A stretch of DNA of 64,000 bases from Frigidibacter sp. Its GTDB lineage: Bacteria > Pseudomonadota > Alphaproteobacteria > Rhodobacterales > Rhodobacteraceae. Location: contig NZ_JAUYTT010000002.1 of assembly GCF_030695035.1 (NCBI RefSeq), positions 119,645 through 183,644 on the forward strand. The letters are read 5' to 3'. The translations under genes and the position numbers were made by a program. Shown here piece by piece: positions 54,044 through 63,863 of this stretch. The number at the start of each line of letters is the position of its first letter. Positions within the stretch are counted from its first letter, which is position 1. Below the pieces are notes generated by a model. The model saw nothing but the letters and a program-made list of their open reading frames with translations, was not told the origin of the DNA and made no database searches.

Positions 54044-55552
54044 ATGATGGCCAAGGACAAAGCCCCCCGCAGACCGCGCGCGGAATCCCCCAAGGGCTTC
54101 CGCGACTATTTCGGCGCCGAGGTGACCGAACGCAAGGCGATGCTCGATGCCATCGCCGAGGTCTATCACCGCTATGGCTTTGATCCGCTTGAAACTTCCG
54201 CGGTAGAGACGGTCGAGGCGCTCGGCAAGTTCCTCCCCGATGTCGACCGCCCGAATGAGGGCGTCTTCGCCTGGCAAGAGGATGCGGAAGGCGACAAGCC
54301 CGGCGACTGGCTCGCCCTGCGCTATGACCTCACGGCTCCGCTCGCCCGCGTCGCCGCCCAATACCGCAACGACATCCCCAGCCCCTACCGCCGCTACGCG
54401 ATGGGCCCGGTCTGGCGCAACGAAAAGCCGGGGCCCGGGCGTTTTCGTCAATTCTATCAATGCGATGCGGACACCGTCGGCTCCGGCAGCGTCGCCGCCG
54501 ACGCCGAAATCTGCGCCATGCTCGCCGACACGCTCGAAGCCGTCGGCATCCCCCGTGGCGACTACATCGTCCGCGTCAACAACCGCAAGGTGCTGAACGG
54601 GGTGATGGAGGTGGCGGGCGTCCTCGATCCCACTGATCCCGAACGCTTTTTCGCCGAACGCGGCATCGTCCTGCGCGCCATCGACAAGCTGGACCGCCTC
54701 GGGCAGGACGGCGTCCGCGCCCTCCTCGGCGAGGGCCGCAAGGACGAGTCCGGCGACTTCACCAAAGGCGCCGGCCTCAGCCCCGATCAGGTCGAAGTGG
54801 TCATGGGCTTCATGGCCGCCAAGCGCGAGACCGGCGCCGCCACCGTCGCCCGCCTGCACGAGCTTGCGGGCGGCTCCGCCATCGGGCTTGAAGGCGTGCA
54901 AGAGCTTGAAATGATTTCCGAACTTCTGGCCGCGCAGGGCTATGGCCCGGACCGGGTAGAGATCGACCCCTCCGTCGTCCGCGGCCTCGGCTACTACACC
55001 GGCCCGGTGTTCGAGGCGGAACTGACCTTCGAAATCCTCGACGAAAAGGGCCGCAAACGCCAGTTCGGCTCCGTCGCGGGGGGGGGTCGCTATGACGATC
55101 TGGTCAAGCGCTTCACCGGCCAGTCGGTCCCCGCCACCGGCGTCTCCATCGGGGTGGACCGCCTGCTCGCCGCCCTGCGCGAAAAGGGCCGCGCCGGTGC
55201 CGCCAGCGCCGGTCCGGTCGTCGTCACGGTCATGGACCGCGAGCGCATGGCCGATTACCTCGCCATGGCCGGTGACCTGCGCCGCGCCGGGATCCGGGCC
55301 GAGGTCTATCTCGGCAACCCCAAGAACTTCGGCAACCAGTTGAAATACGCCGACAAACGCGGCTCTCCCGTCGCGGTGATCCAGGGCGGGGACGAGGCGG
55401 AGCGCGGCACGGTGGTGCTGAAAGACCTGATCCTCGGCGCCCGCATCGCCGAGGGCGCGAGCCTTGAGGAATGGAAGGCCCGCCCTGCACAACGCGAGGT
55501 TCCCCGCGCCGATCTGGTCGCCGAGGTGCTGGCGATGCTGGAGCAGGGCTGA
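54044..55552 (+). CDS. hisS: Histidyl-tRNA synthetase
   Basis: This 502-residue class II synthetase attaches histidine to tRNA-His. Motif 2 is visible as [20 protein letters not shown]. The histidine-specific loops appear as [14 protein letters not shown] and GGGRYDDLV, and motif 3 as [17 protein letters not shown] 54044 or the adjacent ATG at 54047 is the start; the longer upstream frame is antisense to slyX. It heads hisS-hisZ-hisG, and its TGA overlaps the hisZ ATG. Confidence 0.97.
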   Translation: MMAKDKAPRRPRAESPKGFRDYFGAEVTERKAMLDAIAEVYHRYGFDPLETSAVETVEALGKFLPDVDRPNEGVFAWQEDAEGDKPGDWLALRYDLTAPLARVAAQYRNDIPSPYRRYAMGPVWRNEKPGPGRFRQFYQCDADTVGSGSVAADAEICAMLADTLEAVGIPRGDYIVRVNNRKVLNGVMEVAGVLDPTDPERFFAERGIVLRAIDKLDRLGQDGVRALLGEGRKDESGDFTKGAGLSPDQVEVVMGFMAAKRETGAATVARLHELAGGSAIGLEGVQELEMISELLAAQGYGPDRVEIDPSVVRGLGYYTGPVFEAELTFEILDEKGRKRQFGSVAGGGRYDDLVKRFTGQSVPATGVSIGVDRLLAALREKGRAGAASAGPVVVTVMDRERMADYLAMAGDLRRAGIRAEVYLGNPKNFGNQLKYADKRGSPVAVIQGGDEAERGTVVLKDLILGARIAEGASLEEWKARPAQREVPRADLVAEVLAMLEQG

Positions 55553-56655
55553 TGTCTGTCCCCGGCAAAGCCGAGGCCCGCGCCACCGGCCAGCGCCTGC
55601 TGGCCGCCTTTCGCGACGCCGGTGCCGCCGAGGTCGAGGCCGACATCCTGCAACCCGCCGAGGTGCTGCTGGACCTCTACGGCGAAGATATCCGCGCCCG
55701 CGCCTTCGTGACGCAAGACCCCCTGCGCGGCGAGATGATGCTGCGCCCCGACTTCACCGTGCCGGTGGTGCAGATGCATATGGCGAACGGCGCCGACCCG
55801 GCCCGCTATTGCTATTTCGGCGAGGTGTTCCGCAAGCAGGACCATCGCGGCCCGCGCGCCCCCGAATATTTCCAGGTCGGCTATGAGGTCTTCGCCCGTG
55901 ACGACGCACCCGCTGCGGATGCCGAGGTTTTCGCGCTGTTCGCGGGCCTGCTGGCTCCCTTGAGCCTGCGCGCCGCGGTAGGCGATATCGGCATCCTGAT
56001 GGCCGCCGTAGGCGGGCTCAACACTCTCTCTAGCCGCAAGGCCGCCCTCCTGCGCCATCTGTGGCGTCCGAAGCGCTTCCACGCGCTGCTCGACCGCTTC
56101 GGCGGCAAGGCCCCGGTCCCCGCCGCCCGCGCCGCCCTGCTGGCCCGGATCGCCGCAGGCACCGCAGACAGCGACGCGCCCCTGATCGGCCTGCGCTCCC
56201 CCGTCGAGATCACCGCCCGCCTTGCGGCCCTCGCCGAAGACGCCGCCGCCCCGCCGATTGCTGCGGATGAGGTGGCGCTCCTGAACGCCCTCTTCGACCT
56301 CGCCGCCCCGGCCCCCGAAGCCCTTGCCCGCCTGCAGGATCTGGCGCCCGAGATGCCGGCGATTGCCCCCGCCGTCGCCGGCCTCGCCCGTCGGCTCGAC
56401 GCCATGGCCGCGCGCGGTGTCGATGTGGCCGCGCTGATCTTCGAGGCGAGCCACGGCCGTAGCACGATGGAATATTACGACGGCTTCGTCTTCAGCTTCC
56501 GAGCAGCCGACCCGGCCCTGCCCCCGGTCGCCTCTGGCGGGCGCTATGACGCGCTGACCCGGGTGCTGGGGCGGAACGGCGGCCGCTCCATCCCGGCAGT
56601 GGGCGGCGTGATCCGGCCGGGGCTGGTTGCCAGTCTGGAGGCGCAGCAATGCTGA
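55552..56655 (+). CDS. hisZ: ATP phosphoribosyltransferase regulatory subunit HisZ
   Basis: This 367-residue catalytically inactive HisRS paralogue is required by short HisG for activity and histidine feedback. It retains class II segments (MMLRPDFTVPVVQMHMANG, CYFGEVFRKQDHRGPRAPEYFQVG) and ends with VASGGRYDALTRVLG and VGGVIRPG, but lacks the histidine-specific HisS loops. Its position between hisS and hisG, with overlaps at both ends, fits the assignment. Confidence 0.94.
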   Translation: MSVPGKAEARATGQRLLAAFRDAGAAEVEADILQPAEVLLDLYGEDIRARAFVTQDPLRGEMMLRPDFTVPVVQMHMANGADPARYCYFGEVFRKQDHRGPRAPEYFQVGYEVFARDDAPAADAEVFALFAGLLAPLSLRAAVGDIGILMAAVGGLNTLSSRKAALLRHLWRPKRFHALLDRFGGKAPVPAARAALLARIAAGTADSDAPLIGLRSPVEITARLAALAEDAAAPPIAADEVALLNALFDLAAPAPEALARLQDLAPEMPAIAPAVAGLARRLDAMAARGVDVAALIFEASHGRSTMEYYDGFVFSFRAADPALPPVASGGRYDALTRVLGRNGGRSIPAVGGVIRPGLVASLEAQQC

Positions 56656-57356
56656 AACTCGGGGTGCCCTCCAAGGGCCGGCTGATGGAACAGACCTTCG
56701 ACTGGTTCGGCGCCCGCGGCCTGACCCTGGCCCGCACCGGGTCCGACCGGGAGTATGCCGGCGCGGTCGAGGGCTGCGAAGGGGTGGAACTGGTGCTGCT
56801 CTCGGCGGGCGAGATCCCGCGCGAGCTGGCAGCGGGGCGCATCCACCTCGGCGTCACCGGCTCCGACCTCGTGCGCGACCGGCTGGCCGACTGGCCCGAT
56901 CAGGTGGCCGAACTCGCCGCGCTCGGCTTTGGCCATGCCGACCTGATCCTTGCGGTGCCGGCCTGCTGGGTGGATGTCGAAACGCTGGACGATCTCGACG
57001 CCACCGCCGCCGCCTTCCGCCGCGCGCATGGCTTCCGCCTGCGCATCGCCACCAAATATCACCGGCTGGTGCGGGAGTTCCTGCAAGATCAGGGCGTTGC
57101 CGATTATCAGCTGGTCGACAGCCAGGGCGCGACCGAGGGCACCGTCAAGAACCTGACCGCCGAGGCCATTGCCGACATCACCTCCAGCGGCGAGACCTTG
57201 CGCGCCAATCACCTCAAGATCCTGACCGGCGGCCTGATCCACGAAAGCCAGGCCATGCTCTTCGCCGCCCGCGGCGCCGACTGGACCAACGGCGCCAGCG
57301 AGGTGCTGGACCGCCTGCTGCCGACCCTCGGCCTGACCCGCCCGCAGGGGCTCTGA
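56649..57356 (+). CDS. hisG: ATP phosphoribosyltransferase, short form HisG
   Basis: This 235-residue enzyme starts histidine synthesis by joining ATP and PRPP. The family start KLGVPSKGRLMEQTFDWF, the GVTGSDLVRDR segment and the PRPP-binding region QGATEGTVKNLTAEAIADIT are intact. The length shows it is the short form without the C-terminal regulatory domain, which explains the neighbouring hisZ. It overlaps hisZ by seven bases and is followed by a palindromic repeat. Confidence 0.96.
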   Translation: MLKLGVPSKGRLMEQTFDWFGARGLTLARTGSDREYAGAVEGCEGVELVLLSAGEIPRELAAGRIHLGVTGSDLVRDRLADWPDQVAELAALGFGHADLILAVPACWVDVETLDDLDATAAAFRRAHGFRLRIATKYHRLVREFLQDQGVADYQLVDSQGATEGTVKNLTAEAIADITSSGETLRANHLKILTGGLIHESQAMLFAARGADWTNGASEVLDRLLPTLGLTRPQGL

Positions 57357-57361
57357 CCCCC

Positions 57362-57424
57362 CCGCCTTTGCTTTTTTCCAAATATCCTGCAGGGGGTCCG
57401 GGGGACGCAAAGTCCCCCGGCGCC
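57362..57424 (+). repeat. AAATATCC palindromic repeat, copy 6
   Basis: AAATATCC (57380-57387) precedes the stem CCGGGGGAC/GTCCCCCGG (57398-57406, 57412-57420) with loop GCAAA. A T-run (57372-57377) lies on the left. It is placed between the convergent hisG and DUF1489 genes, six bases beyond the hisG stop codon. Confidence 0.85.
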
Positions 57425-57434
57425 GGCCACAGGC

Positions 57435-57857
57435 TCAGCGCAGCCCGATCTCCGCCAGCGCCTGCAGCAGCTCGCGCGGCAGGGGCTCCTCGCGCCCCCG
57501 GCCCTTGGGCAGGTCGCGCGGGCTGTCAGCGGCTGGCATGTAGCGCCAGCCCTGGAACGGGCGCTTGGGCATCGGTTCGGTGCGGATCACCTCGGGGTCC
57601 ATGACGATGGCGCAGCGGGCGATGCCATCGGCGCCAGTCCGCGGCTCCAGCGCCACGATCCGCTGCCGGGCCAGCACCGCGCCCTTGAACACCCAGTAGA
57701 GCGAGCCGCCCGCCAGAATCTCCTCGGCGCGCTTGGGCCACATCCGTGTGACATGCACAGGATTGCCCTCCGCGAAGCGGGCCTTTTGCCACTCCAGCAG
57801 GTCTTCCACCGCATCGGCGCCCACGCAGAGCTTCACGAGATTTATGTGATCGGTCAC
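57435..57857 (-). CDS. DUF1489 family protein
   Basis: This 140-residue protein of unknown function has the DUF1489 start DHINLVKLCVG and the conserved segments RMWPKRAEEIL, GGSLYWVFKG and RPFQGWRYM. The family is largely confined to alphaproteobacteria. The GTG at 57857 gives the conserved start; the longer frame upstream is not homologous. It is divergent from nrdJ (156-base gap). No catalytic motif is evident. Confidence 0.85.
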   Translation of the reverse strand: MTDHINLVKLCVGADAVEDLLEWQKARFAEGNPVHVTRMWPKRAEEILAGGSLYWVFKGAVLARQRIVALEPRTGADGIARCAIVMDPEVIRTEPMPKRPFQGWRYMPAADSPRDLPKGRGREEPLPRELLQALAEIGLR

Positions 57858-58013
57858 CAGGCACCCCCAAGACCGGGTATATAGGCGCGCAGCTAGCGTC
57901 GGCAATGGGTGGACTGGCCGCGCCCGGGAGGGTATCGTGGAAGCCCGCGGATGCGGCTGTTCCGGCAGCCCGCGCCGGCAGGATTCCCGACCAAAAACGC
58001 GCAAGGACATTCG

Positions 58014-60284
58014 ATGACCCGCTTCGCCGCCCCCATCGCCGAGCAGATCTGGGATATGAAATATCGGCTTAAAGAGGCGGATGGCACCCCGGTCGATCAG
58101 TCTGTCGAGGACACCTGGCGGCGAATCGCCCGCTCGCTGGCTGCCGTCGAGGCCGAGCCTGCGATCTGGGAAGAGCGGTTCTACTCCGCGCTGGAAGATT
58201 TCAAATACCTGCCGGCGGGCCGGATCATCGCCGGCGCCGGCACCGCCCGCAGCGTGACGCTGTTCAACTGCTTCGTCATGGGCACGATCCCCGACAGCAT
58301 GGGCGGCATCTTCGACATGCTGAAAGAGGCCGCGCTGACCATGCAGCAGGGCGGCGGCATCGGCTATGATTTCTCCACCATCCGCCCGCGCGGCGCCGAG
58401 GTGCGCGGCGTCGCCGCCGATGCCTCTGGCCCGCTATCCTTCATGGATGTCTGGGATGCGATGTGCCGCACCATCATGTCGGCCGGCAGCCGCCGCGGCG
58501 CGATGATGGCGACGATGCGTTGCGACCACCCGGATGTGGAGCATTTCATCGAGGCCAAACAGGATTCGGCCCGCCTGCGCATGTTCAACCTGTCAGTGCT
58601 GATCACCGATCCGTTCATGGAGGCGGTGAAGGCCGACGGCTCCTGGGATCTGCAGTTCGACGGCCGGGTCTACCACACCGTGCAGGCGCGCGACCTGTGG
58701 AACAAGATCATGCAGGCGACCTATGATTTCGCCGAGCCGGGAGTGATCTTCATCGACCGGATCAACCGGATGAACAACCTCGGCTATGCCGAGACCATTG
58801 CCGCCACCAACCCCTGCGGCGAGCAGCCGCTGCCGCCCTATGGCGCCTGTCTTCTGGGTTCGATCAACATGGCCCGGCTGGTCAAGAACCCGTTCGAGGC
58901 GGATGCCGATCTCGACCCCGAGGCGCTCGATGATCTGGTGCGCCTGTCGATCCGGATGATGGACAATGTGGTCGATGCCAGCCGCTTCCCGCTGCCGCAA
59001 CAGGCCGAGGAGGCGCGCGCCAAGCGTCGGATCGGCCTTGGCGTCACCGGCCTTGCCGATGCGCTGCTGATGACCGGGCTGCGCTATGGCTCCGAAGAGG
59101 CCGCGGCGCAGACCGAGGCCTGGATGAAGCGGATCGCGCGGGCCTCCTACCTGGCTTCGGTCGATCTGGCGAAAGAGAAGGGTGCCTTCCCGCTGTTCGA
59201 TGCCGAGAAATACCTCGCCAGCGGCAATATGATGCAGATGGACGAGGATGTGCGCGAGGCGATCCGTACCCACGGCATCCGCAACGCGCTGCTGACCTCG
59301 ATTGCCCCCACCGGTACCATCAGCCTCTATGCCGGCAACGTGTCCTCGGGGATCGAGCCGGTCTTTGCCTATGCCTATCGCCGCAAGGTCCTGCAGAAGG
59401 ATGGCAGCCGCACCGAAGAGGAAGTGGTCGATTATGCCGTAAAGCTGTGGCGCGACAAGTTCGGCGATGCGGCGCTGCCGGAGTATTTCGTCAACGCCCA
59501 GACCCTGCCGCCGCTGGACCATGTGCGCATGCAGGCCGCCGCGCAGAAATGGATCGACAGCTCCATCTCCAAGACCATCAACTGCCCGGAAGACATCGAC
59601 TTCGAGGCGTTCAAGGACGTCTACATGGCGGCCTGGGATCAGGGCTGCAAGGGCTGCACCACCTACCGCCCGAACGCGGTGACGGGGTCGGTGCTGTCGG
59701 TGTCGGAAAGCACCGAGACGGCGCCCGAAGTCGATCAGGGCGCCGAGGTGGTCTACCTGACCGAACCGCTGGACCGGCCGCAATCGCTGGAAGGTGCCAC
59801 CTACAAGCTGAAATGGCCCGACAGCGAGCACGCGATCTACATCACCATCAACGACATCGTGCAGGGCACCCGCCGGCGGCCGTTCGAGGTGTTCATCAAC
59901 TCCAAGAACATGGAGCATTTCGCCTGGACCGTGGCGCTGACGCGGATGATCTCGGCCGTGTTCCGGCGCGGCGGCGATGTCAGCTTCGTGGTCGAAGAGC
60001 TGAAGGCGGTGTTCGATCCGCGCGGCGGCGCCTGGATGCAGGGGCGCTATGTGCCCTCGATCCTGGCAGCCATCGGCGGGGTGATCGAGCGGCACATGAT
60101 CGCCACCGGCTTCCTGGCGGGCGAGGGGATGGGGCTGAAAACCGATCCGCAGGCCGAACGCATGGTGGTCTCGGCCGGCGAGGCCCCCCGCGGCAAGGCC
60201 TGCCCGTCCTGCGGCAGCTTCGGGCTGCGGATGGTCGAGGGCTGCATGACCTGCGGCGATTGCGGCTACTCGAAATGCAGCTGA
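58014..60284 (+). CDS. nrdJ: Adenosylcobalamin-dependent ribonucleotide reductase (class II)
   Basis: This 756-residue class II reductase makes deoxyribonucleotides using adenosylcobalamin, with no need for oxygen. The substrate-site segments are clear: TLFNCFVMGTIPDSMGGIF, the active-site NPCGEQPLPPYGACLLGSIN, and APTGTISLYAGNVSSGIEP. The C-terminus ends in a zinc-ribbon-like CPSCG and CMTCGDCGYSKC, which holds the redox cysteines. There is no N-terminal ATP-cone domain. ATG 58014 has a GCAAGGAC site. No cobalamin riboswitch or NrdR box was found upstream. Confidence 0.95.
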   Translation: MTRFAAPIAEQIWDMKYRLKEADGTPVDQSVEDTWRRIARSLAAVEAEPAIWEERFYSALEDFKYLPAGRIIAGAGTARSVTLFNCFVMGTIPDSMGGIFDMLKEAALTMQQGGGIGYDFSTIRPRGAEVRGVAADASGPLSFMDVWDAMCRTIMSAGSRRGAMMATMRCDHPDVEHFIEAKQDSARLRMFNLSVLITDPFMEAVKADGSWDLQFDGRVYHTVQARDLWNKIMQATYDFAEPGVIFIDRINRMNNLGYAETIAATNPCGEQPLPPYGACLLGSINMARLVKNPFEADADLDPEALDDLVRLSIRMMDNVVDASRFPLPQQAEEARAKRRIGLGVTGLADALLMTGLRYGSEEAAAQTEAWMKRIARASYLASVDLAKEKGAFPLFDAEKYLASGNMMQMDEDVREAIRTHGIRNALLTSIAPTGTISLYAGNVSSGIEPVFAYAYRRKVLQKDGSRTEEEVVDYAVKLWRDKFGDAALPEYFVNAQTLPPLDHVRMQAAAQKWIDSSISKTINCPEDIDFEAFKDVYMAAWDQGCKGCTTYRPNAVTGSVLSVSESTETAPEVDQGAEVVYLTEPLDRPQSLEGATYKLKWPDSEHAIYITINDIVQGTRRRPFEVFINSKNMEHFAWTVALTRMISAVFRRGGDVSFVVEELKAVFDPRGGAWMQGRYVPSILAAIGGVIERHMIATGFLAGEGMGLKTDPQAERMVVSAGEAPRGKACPSCGSFGLRMVEGCMTCGDCGYSKCS

Positions 60285-60300
60285 GGCGACTTCGGGCGGC

Positions 60301-61107
60301 TCACCCCCGCCCGTAGAAATCCGACTGGGGGTCCGACAGCACCATCGCGCGCAGCCGGTCCCACAGGTGCTGGCGCAGCTGCGCGAACTCGGGCGCGTGG
60401 CGCGGGTCCGCCTGCCAGCGCGGGCGCGGGAAGCCCACCGGCAGGATCTGGTCGATCCGCCCCGGCCGCGGTGACATCAGCACGATGCGGTCGGCCAGCA
60501 TCAGCGCCTCATCGACGCTGTGGGTCACGAACACGATGCCGGGCGCCGGCCCCTCGGCCCCCGCGATCAGCCGCATGGTTTCCATCTGCATCAGCTCGCG
60601 CGATTGGGCGTCCAGCGCGGCGAAGGGCTCATCCATCAGCAGCAGCCGCGGCTGGCAGGCCAGCGCCCGCGCCAGCGCCACCCGCTGCCGCATCCCGCCC
60701 GACAGTGCCGCCGGGTAGGCGCCCGCGAATTTCGCCAACCCCACCAGATCCAGATACCCCGCCACCCGCGCCTCCCGCTCCGCCAGGGGCAGGGCGTGCA
60801 GCGCAAAGCCGATATTCTGCGCCACCGTCTTCCACGGCAGCAGCCGATAGCCCTGAAACACGATGGCGCTGTCCTGCCCGGGAACCGGAGCGTGCCCGGC
60901 CACCCGAACCGTGCCGCACTCCGGCCGCAGCAGCCCCGCGATGATCCGCAAAAGCGTGGTCTTGCCGCAGCCCGAGGGCCCCAGCACGACCACGACCTCG
61001 CCGGGCGCGACCGTCAGGTCCACCCCTTGCAGCACCGGCGCCGGGCTGCCGTCAAAGCTCCATGACACGCCGGCCAAGCTGACCAGCGTGCCGTCTGTTC
61101 CTGTCAT
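60301..61107 (-). CDS. Nitrate/sulfonate/taurine-type ABC transporter ATP-binding protein
   Basis: This 268-residue single-cassette ATPase of the SsuB/TauB type has Walker A GPSGCGKTT (near residue 40), Q-loop FQGYRLLPWKTV, signature ALSGGMRQRVALARAL and Walker B RLLLMDEPFAALD. The LLPWKTVAQNI segment is typical of this subfamily. ATG 61107 overlaps the binding-protein gene by four bases; an upstream in-frame extension is antisense-like and not homologous. It completes the importer with the two genes upstream. It is convergent with nrdJ. Confidence 0.93.
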   Translation of the reverse strand: MTGTDGTLVSLAGVSWSFDGSPAPVLQGVDLTVAPGEVVVVLGPSGCGKTTLLRIIAGLLRPECGTVRVAGHAPVPGQDSAIVFQGYRLLPWKTVAQNIGFALHALPLAEREARVAGYLDLVGLAKFAGAYPAALSGGMRQRVALARALACQPRLLLMDEPFAALDAQSRELMQMETMRLIAGAEGPAPGIVFVTHSVDEALMLADRIVLMSPRPGRIDQILPVGFPRPRWQADPRHAPEFAQLRQHLWDRLRAMVLSDPQSDFYGRG

Positions 61108-62123
61108 CGTGTCAGCGCATCCGATCCGTCCGTGGTGCCGATCCGCGCCAGCACCGCCTCGACCGGGCCGAACTCGGTCCAGGCCTCCAGCGGCGCGGGC
61201 GTCACGCCCTTGAAGTCCTCGCTCGCGTAGAGCCAGGCGGCCGAAACCTCCAGCTCCTTGCGCTGCAAGCCGCCATTCACGCTCCACGATCCGGCAAAGG
61301 CAGCGCCCAGCTTTTGCAGGTCGGCCTCGGCCACGTCGGGCCGGGCCTTCTGCATCGCTGCCACCCACAGCTGCGGATCGGCGGCAAAGTCCCGTGCGGC
61401 GAGGGTCAGCGCCTCGATCACGGCCTCCACCTCTGGCCCACGGCTGGCCAAAGTCTCGGAGGTGACGGCGTTCACCTTCGACACCACCGGAGCTGCGCGG
61501 TAATAGGCATCCACATCCACCAGCACCTGCGCGGACCCGGCAGCCTGCGCCTCCAGCGCGGTGAACACGCCGATCGACATGGTCGTGGCGTCGATCTGAT
61601 CCGCCAGCAACGCCTGCGCCCGCACGCTTGGCTGGCCAAGCGCCACGATCTGCAGCGATGCGGTATCCACTCCTGCACTCTCCAGCACCTGCATGCTCAG
61701 CGTGTGATCGAGGCTGCCGATGCGGCCGACGCCAAAGCGCTTGCCCTCAAGATCACCGGCGCTGGCGATGCCGCCCTGCGCGGCGATCAGGAAGGGCAGC
61801 GACTTGTTGGGCGACATCACCGCGCGCAGATCATCCGCGCCCTGCGCGACGGATTGCAGCATCGACTCCACGGCGACATTCGCCATCTCGCCCTCGCCTG
61901 CGCGCAGCGCCGCCATCGCCATCGGCGTCTGCTGCACGCGCACCAGCTCCACCTCGACGCCGGCGCGTTCGAAATACCCCTCTTGCAGGGCCAGATCCAT
62001 CACCGAGTTCGGCACTAGCGGCGCCTCCATATCGGTGACGATCAGCCGGAACGGCTCTGCCGCCACTGGCCCGGCCAGCGCCGCGGCACAGACTGCCAGC
62101 GCCATCAATTTAGTGGGTCTCAT
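61104..62123 (-). CDS. NMT1/SsuA-type ABC transporter substrate-binding protein
   Basis: This 339-residue periplasmic protein has a signal peptide (1-22, GPVAA). Its NMT1/THI5-like fold is shown by LALQEGYFERAGVEVELVRV, MANVAVESMLQSVAQG, SLPFLIAAQGGI and GKRFGVGRIGSLDHTL. Relatives bind alkanesulfonates, taurine, nitrate or thiamine-pyrimidine precursors; the ligand is not readable here. ATG 62123 has a strong GGAGGAG site. It lies between the permease and the ATPase gene. Confidence 0.88.
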   Translation of the reverse strand: MRPTKLMALAVCAAALAGPVAAEPFRLIVTDMEAPLVPNSVMDLALQEGYFERAGVEVELVRVQQTPMAMAALRAGEGEMANVAVESMLQSVAQGADDLRAVMSPNKSLPFLIAAQGGIASAGDLEGKRFGVGRIGSLDHTLSMQVLESAGVDTASLQIVALGQPSVRAQALLADQIDATTMSIGVFTALEAQAAGSAQVLVDVDAYYRAAPVVSKVNAVTSETLASRGPEVEAVIEALTLAARDFAADPQLWVAAMQKARPDVAEADLQKLGAAFAGSWSVNGGLQRKELEVSAAWLYASEDFKGVTPAPLEAWTEFGPVEAVLARIGTTDGSDALTR

Positions 62124-62177
62124 GGTCTTCTCCTCCCGATGCATTGCCCCCGGCGTCTCCCCCCGCCGGGCCAGTCT

Positions 62178-62924
62178 TCAAACCGTCTCAGCCGCGCGCC
62201 AGCGGGTCAGCCGCCGCTCGGCCAGCCGCAGCCCCTCGGTCACCGTCACCCCGATCAGCGACAGGGTCAGCACGACGACGAAATATTCCGCCATCTGGAA
62301 CCGGCTGCCATAGAGCGCGAGCAGCCCGCCAAGCCCGGTGACGGCGGTGTAAAGCTCGGCCACCACCGTGTTGATCAGCCCGATGGTCGCCCCCAGCCGG
62401 ATCCCGGTCAGCAGGAACGGCAGCGTTCCCGGCAGCACGATATGCCAGAAGATCCGCCCTTGCGAGGCGCCGGTGGCCCGTGCCATCTCCACCAGATCCC
62501 GGTCGGTGTTCAGCACGCCGGTATAGGTGTTCAGGATCACCGGCATCACTGCGCCCAGAAAGATGATCAGCGTCTTCGCCTCGAACCCCAGCCCCAGCAG
62601 GGTGATGATCAGCGGGATGAAGGCCACCCGCGGCGTCGCCGCCAGCGCATAGACAAAGATGTCGAGCGTGCGCCCGAAGGGCCGCCACAGCCCCATCGCC
62701 GCGCCAAGCGCGATCCCGGCGGCGGCGGCCAGCAGCGTGCCGGTCGCATAGATCTTCAGGCTGGCAGACAGAGCGGCCCCCAGCCGGTCCTCGGCCAGCA
62801 TCCGCCCCGCCGCTTCCATCGTCTCGAGCGGCGAGGCGAACAGCCCGCGCGGCACCTGCACCGAGGCGATCCACCACAGCAGCACCAACCCCGCCAGAAA
62901 GCCAAGGCGCAGCAGGGCGATCAT
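62178..62924 (-). CDS. SsuC/TauC-type ABC transporter permease
   Basis: This 248-residue BPD_transp_1 permease has six hydrophobic segments. Typical motifs include YALAATPRVAFIPLIITLLG, FLGAVMPVILNTYTGVLN and the ATPase-docking EAA-like loop EMARATGASQGRIFWHIVLP. It is the first gene of the permease-binding protein-ATPase set. ATG 62924 (MIALLRLGF) was preferred to an upstream TTG. A 254-base gap with no gene separates it from gfa on the other strand. Confidence 0.92.
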   Translation of the reverse strand: MIALLRLGFLAGLVLLWWIASVQVPRGLFASPLETMEAAGRMLAEDRLGAALSASLKIYATGTLLAAAAGIALGAAMGLWRPFGRTLDIFVYALAATPRVAFIPLIITLLGLGFEAKTLIIFLGAVMPVILNTYTGVLNTDRDLVEMARATGASQGRIFWHIVLPGTLPFLLTGIRLGATIGLINTVVAELYTAVTGLGGLLALYGSRFQMAEYFVVVLTLSLIGVTVTEGLRLAERRLTRWRAAETV

Positions 62925-63178
62925 TCGCCCGCCCTCAGGCAGTCGGACATGGGGCAACAGGGCATGGGGCAGCGAAAGCGGGCATCCGCTGCGTCACGAT
63001 CCGGGCCGGGGCGCGTGAGGAAACTCATGCTTCGTTGTCCGCCATGCATGGGGGCAAGACAACCCTCCTTTCGGATGAGGCCGGGTCCAGAAACTCCCCG
63101 CCTCCCCCCTTTGGCTGAATCGACGGAAGGGCCGCGGCAGTGACAGAGTTGTGCCGTCAGATGGACGGGGAGGAAGTC

Positions 63179-63760
63179 ATGACCTACGAGAATGTAAAGA
63201 TCCATCCAGCCGTGGACGGCGGGGTGCATCCCGGCCGCGCGGATTTCGGCGGTGGCACGCTGCATTGCAAATGCGCCACCGACAAGGTCGAGGTGAAGGT
63301 CGGCGGGCAGACCGCGCATAACCACGTCTGCGGCTGCACCAAATGCTGGAAGCCCGATGGCGCGGTCTTCAGCCAGGTTGCGGTTGTCGGCCGCGATGCG
63401 GTCACCGTCACCCAGAACGCCCACAAGCTGAAGGTGGTCAATGCCGAGGCGGCGATCCAGCGCCATGCCTGCACCGGCTGCGGCACCCATATGTATGGCC
63501 GGATCGAGAATACCGGCCATCCGTTCTACGGGCTCGACTTCATCCATACCGAACTCTCGGATGCGGATGGCTGGTCGGAACCGCAATTCGCCGCCTTCGT
63601 GTCCTCGGTGATCGAGAGCGGGGTGGATCCGTCGCGCATGGAGGGCATCCGCGGCCGCCTGAAGGAACTGGGGCTGGAACCCTATGACGCGCTGTCGCCG
63701 CCGCTGATGGACGCCATCGCCACCCATATCGCCAAGGCCTCGGGCGCGCTGCCGGCCTGA
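63179..63760 (+). CDS. gfa: S-(hydroxymethyl)glutathione synthase Gfa
   Basis: This 193-residue zinc protein speeds the condensation of formaldehyde with glutathione, the first step of GSH-linked formaldehyde oxidation. The cysteine motifs of the Gfa/CENP-V fold are intact: [26 protein letters not shown] and [18 protein letters not shown] 63179 has a GGGGAGGAAG site, and an in-frame GTG 13 codons upstream is less likely. It is followed by a hairpin and then by class III alcohol dehydrogenase, the next enzyme of the pathway. Confidence 0.95.
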   Translation: MTYENVKIHPAVDGGVHPGRADFGGGTLHCKCATDKVEVKVGGQTAHNHVCGCTKCWKPDGAVFSQVAVVGRDAVTVTQNAHKLKVVNAEAAIQRHACTGCGTHMYGRIENTGHPFYGLDFIHTELSDADGWSEPQFAAFVSSVIESGVDPSRMEGIRGRLKELGLEPYDALSPPLMDAIATHIAKASGALPA

Positions 63761-63774
63761 CCTTTCCGCGCGAG

Positions 63775-63798
63775 GGGCCGGGGCGCGACCCCCGGCCC
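63775..63798 (+). terminator. Hairpin terminator candidate after gfa
   Basis: The stem GGGCCGGGG/CCCCGGCCC (63775-63783, 63790-63798) is followed by TTT. It is 14 bases beyond the gfa stop codon and 66 bases before the dehydrogenase ATG, so the two genes may be partly uncoupled. Confidence 0.6.
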
Positions 63799-63863
63799 TT
63801 TCCGTCCTACCCCTGAATGAATGCCGCCGGCCGGTCCCGCGGTGATGCCCAAGGAGACAAGAC

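Noticed and set aside
57858..58013. Cobalamin riboswitch upstream of nrdJ
   Set aside because: The leader is shorter than the usual riboswitch and I could not find the B12 box or the conserved core.
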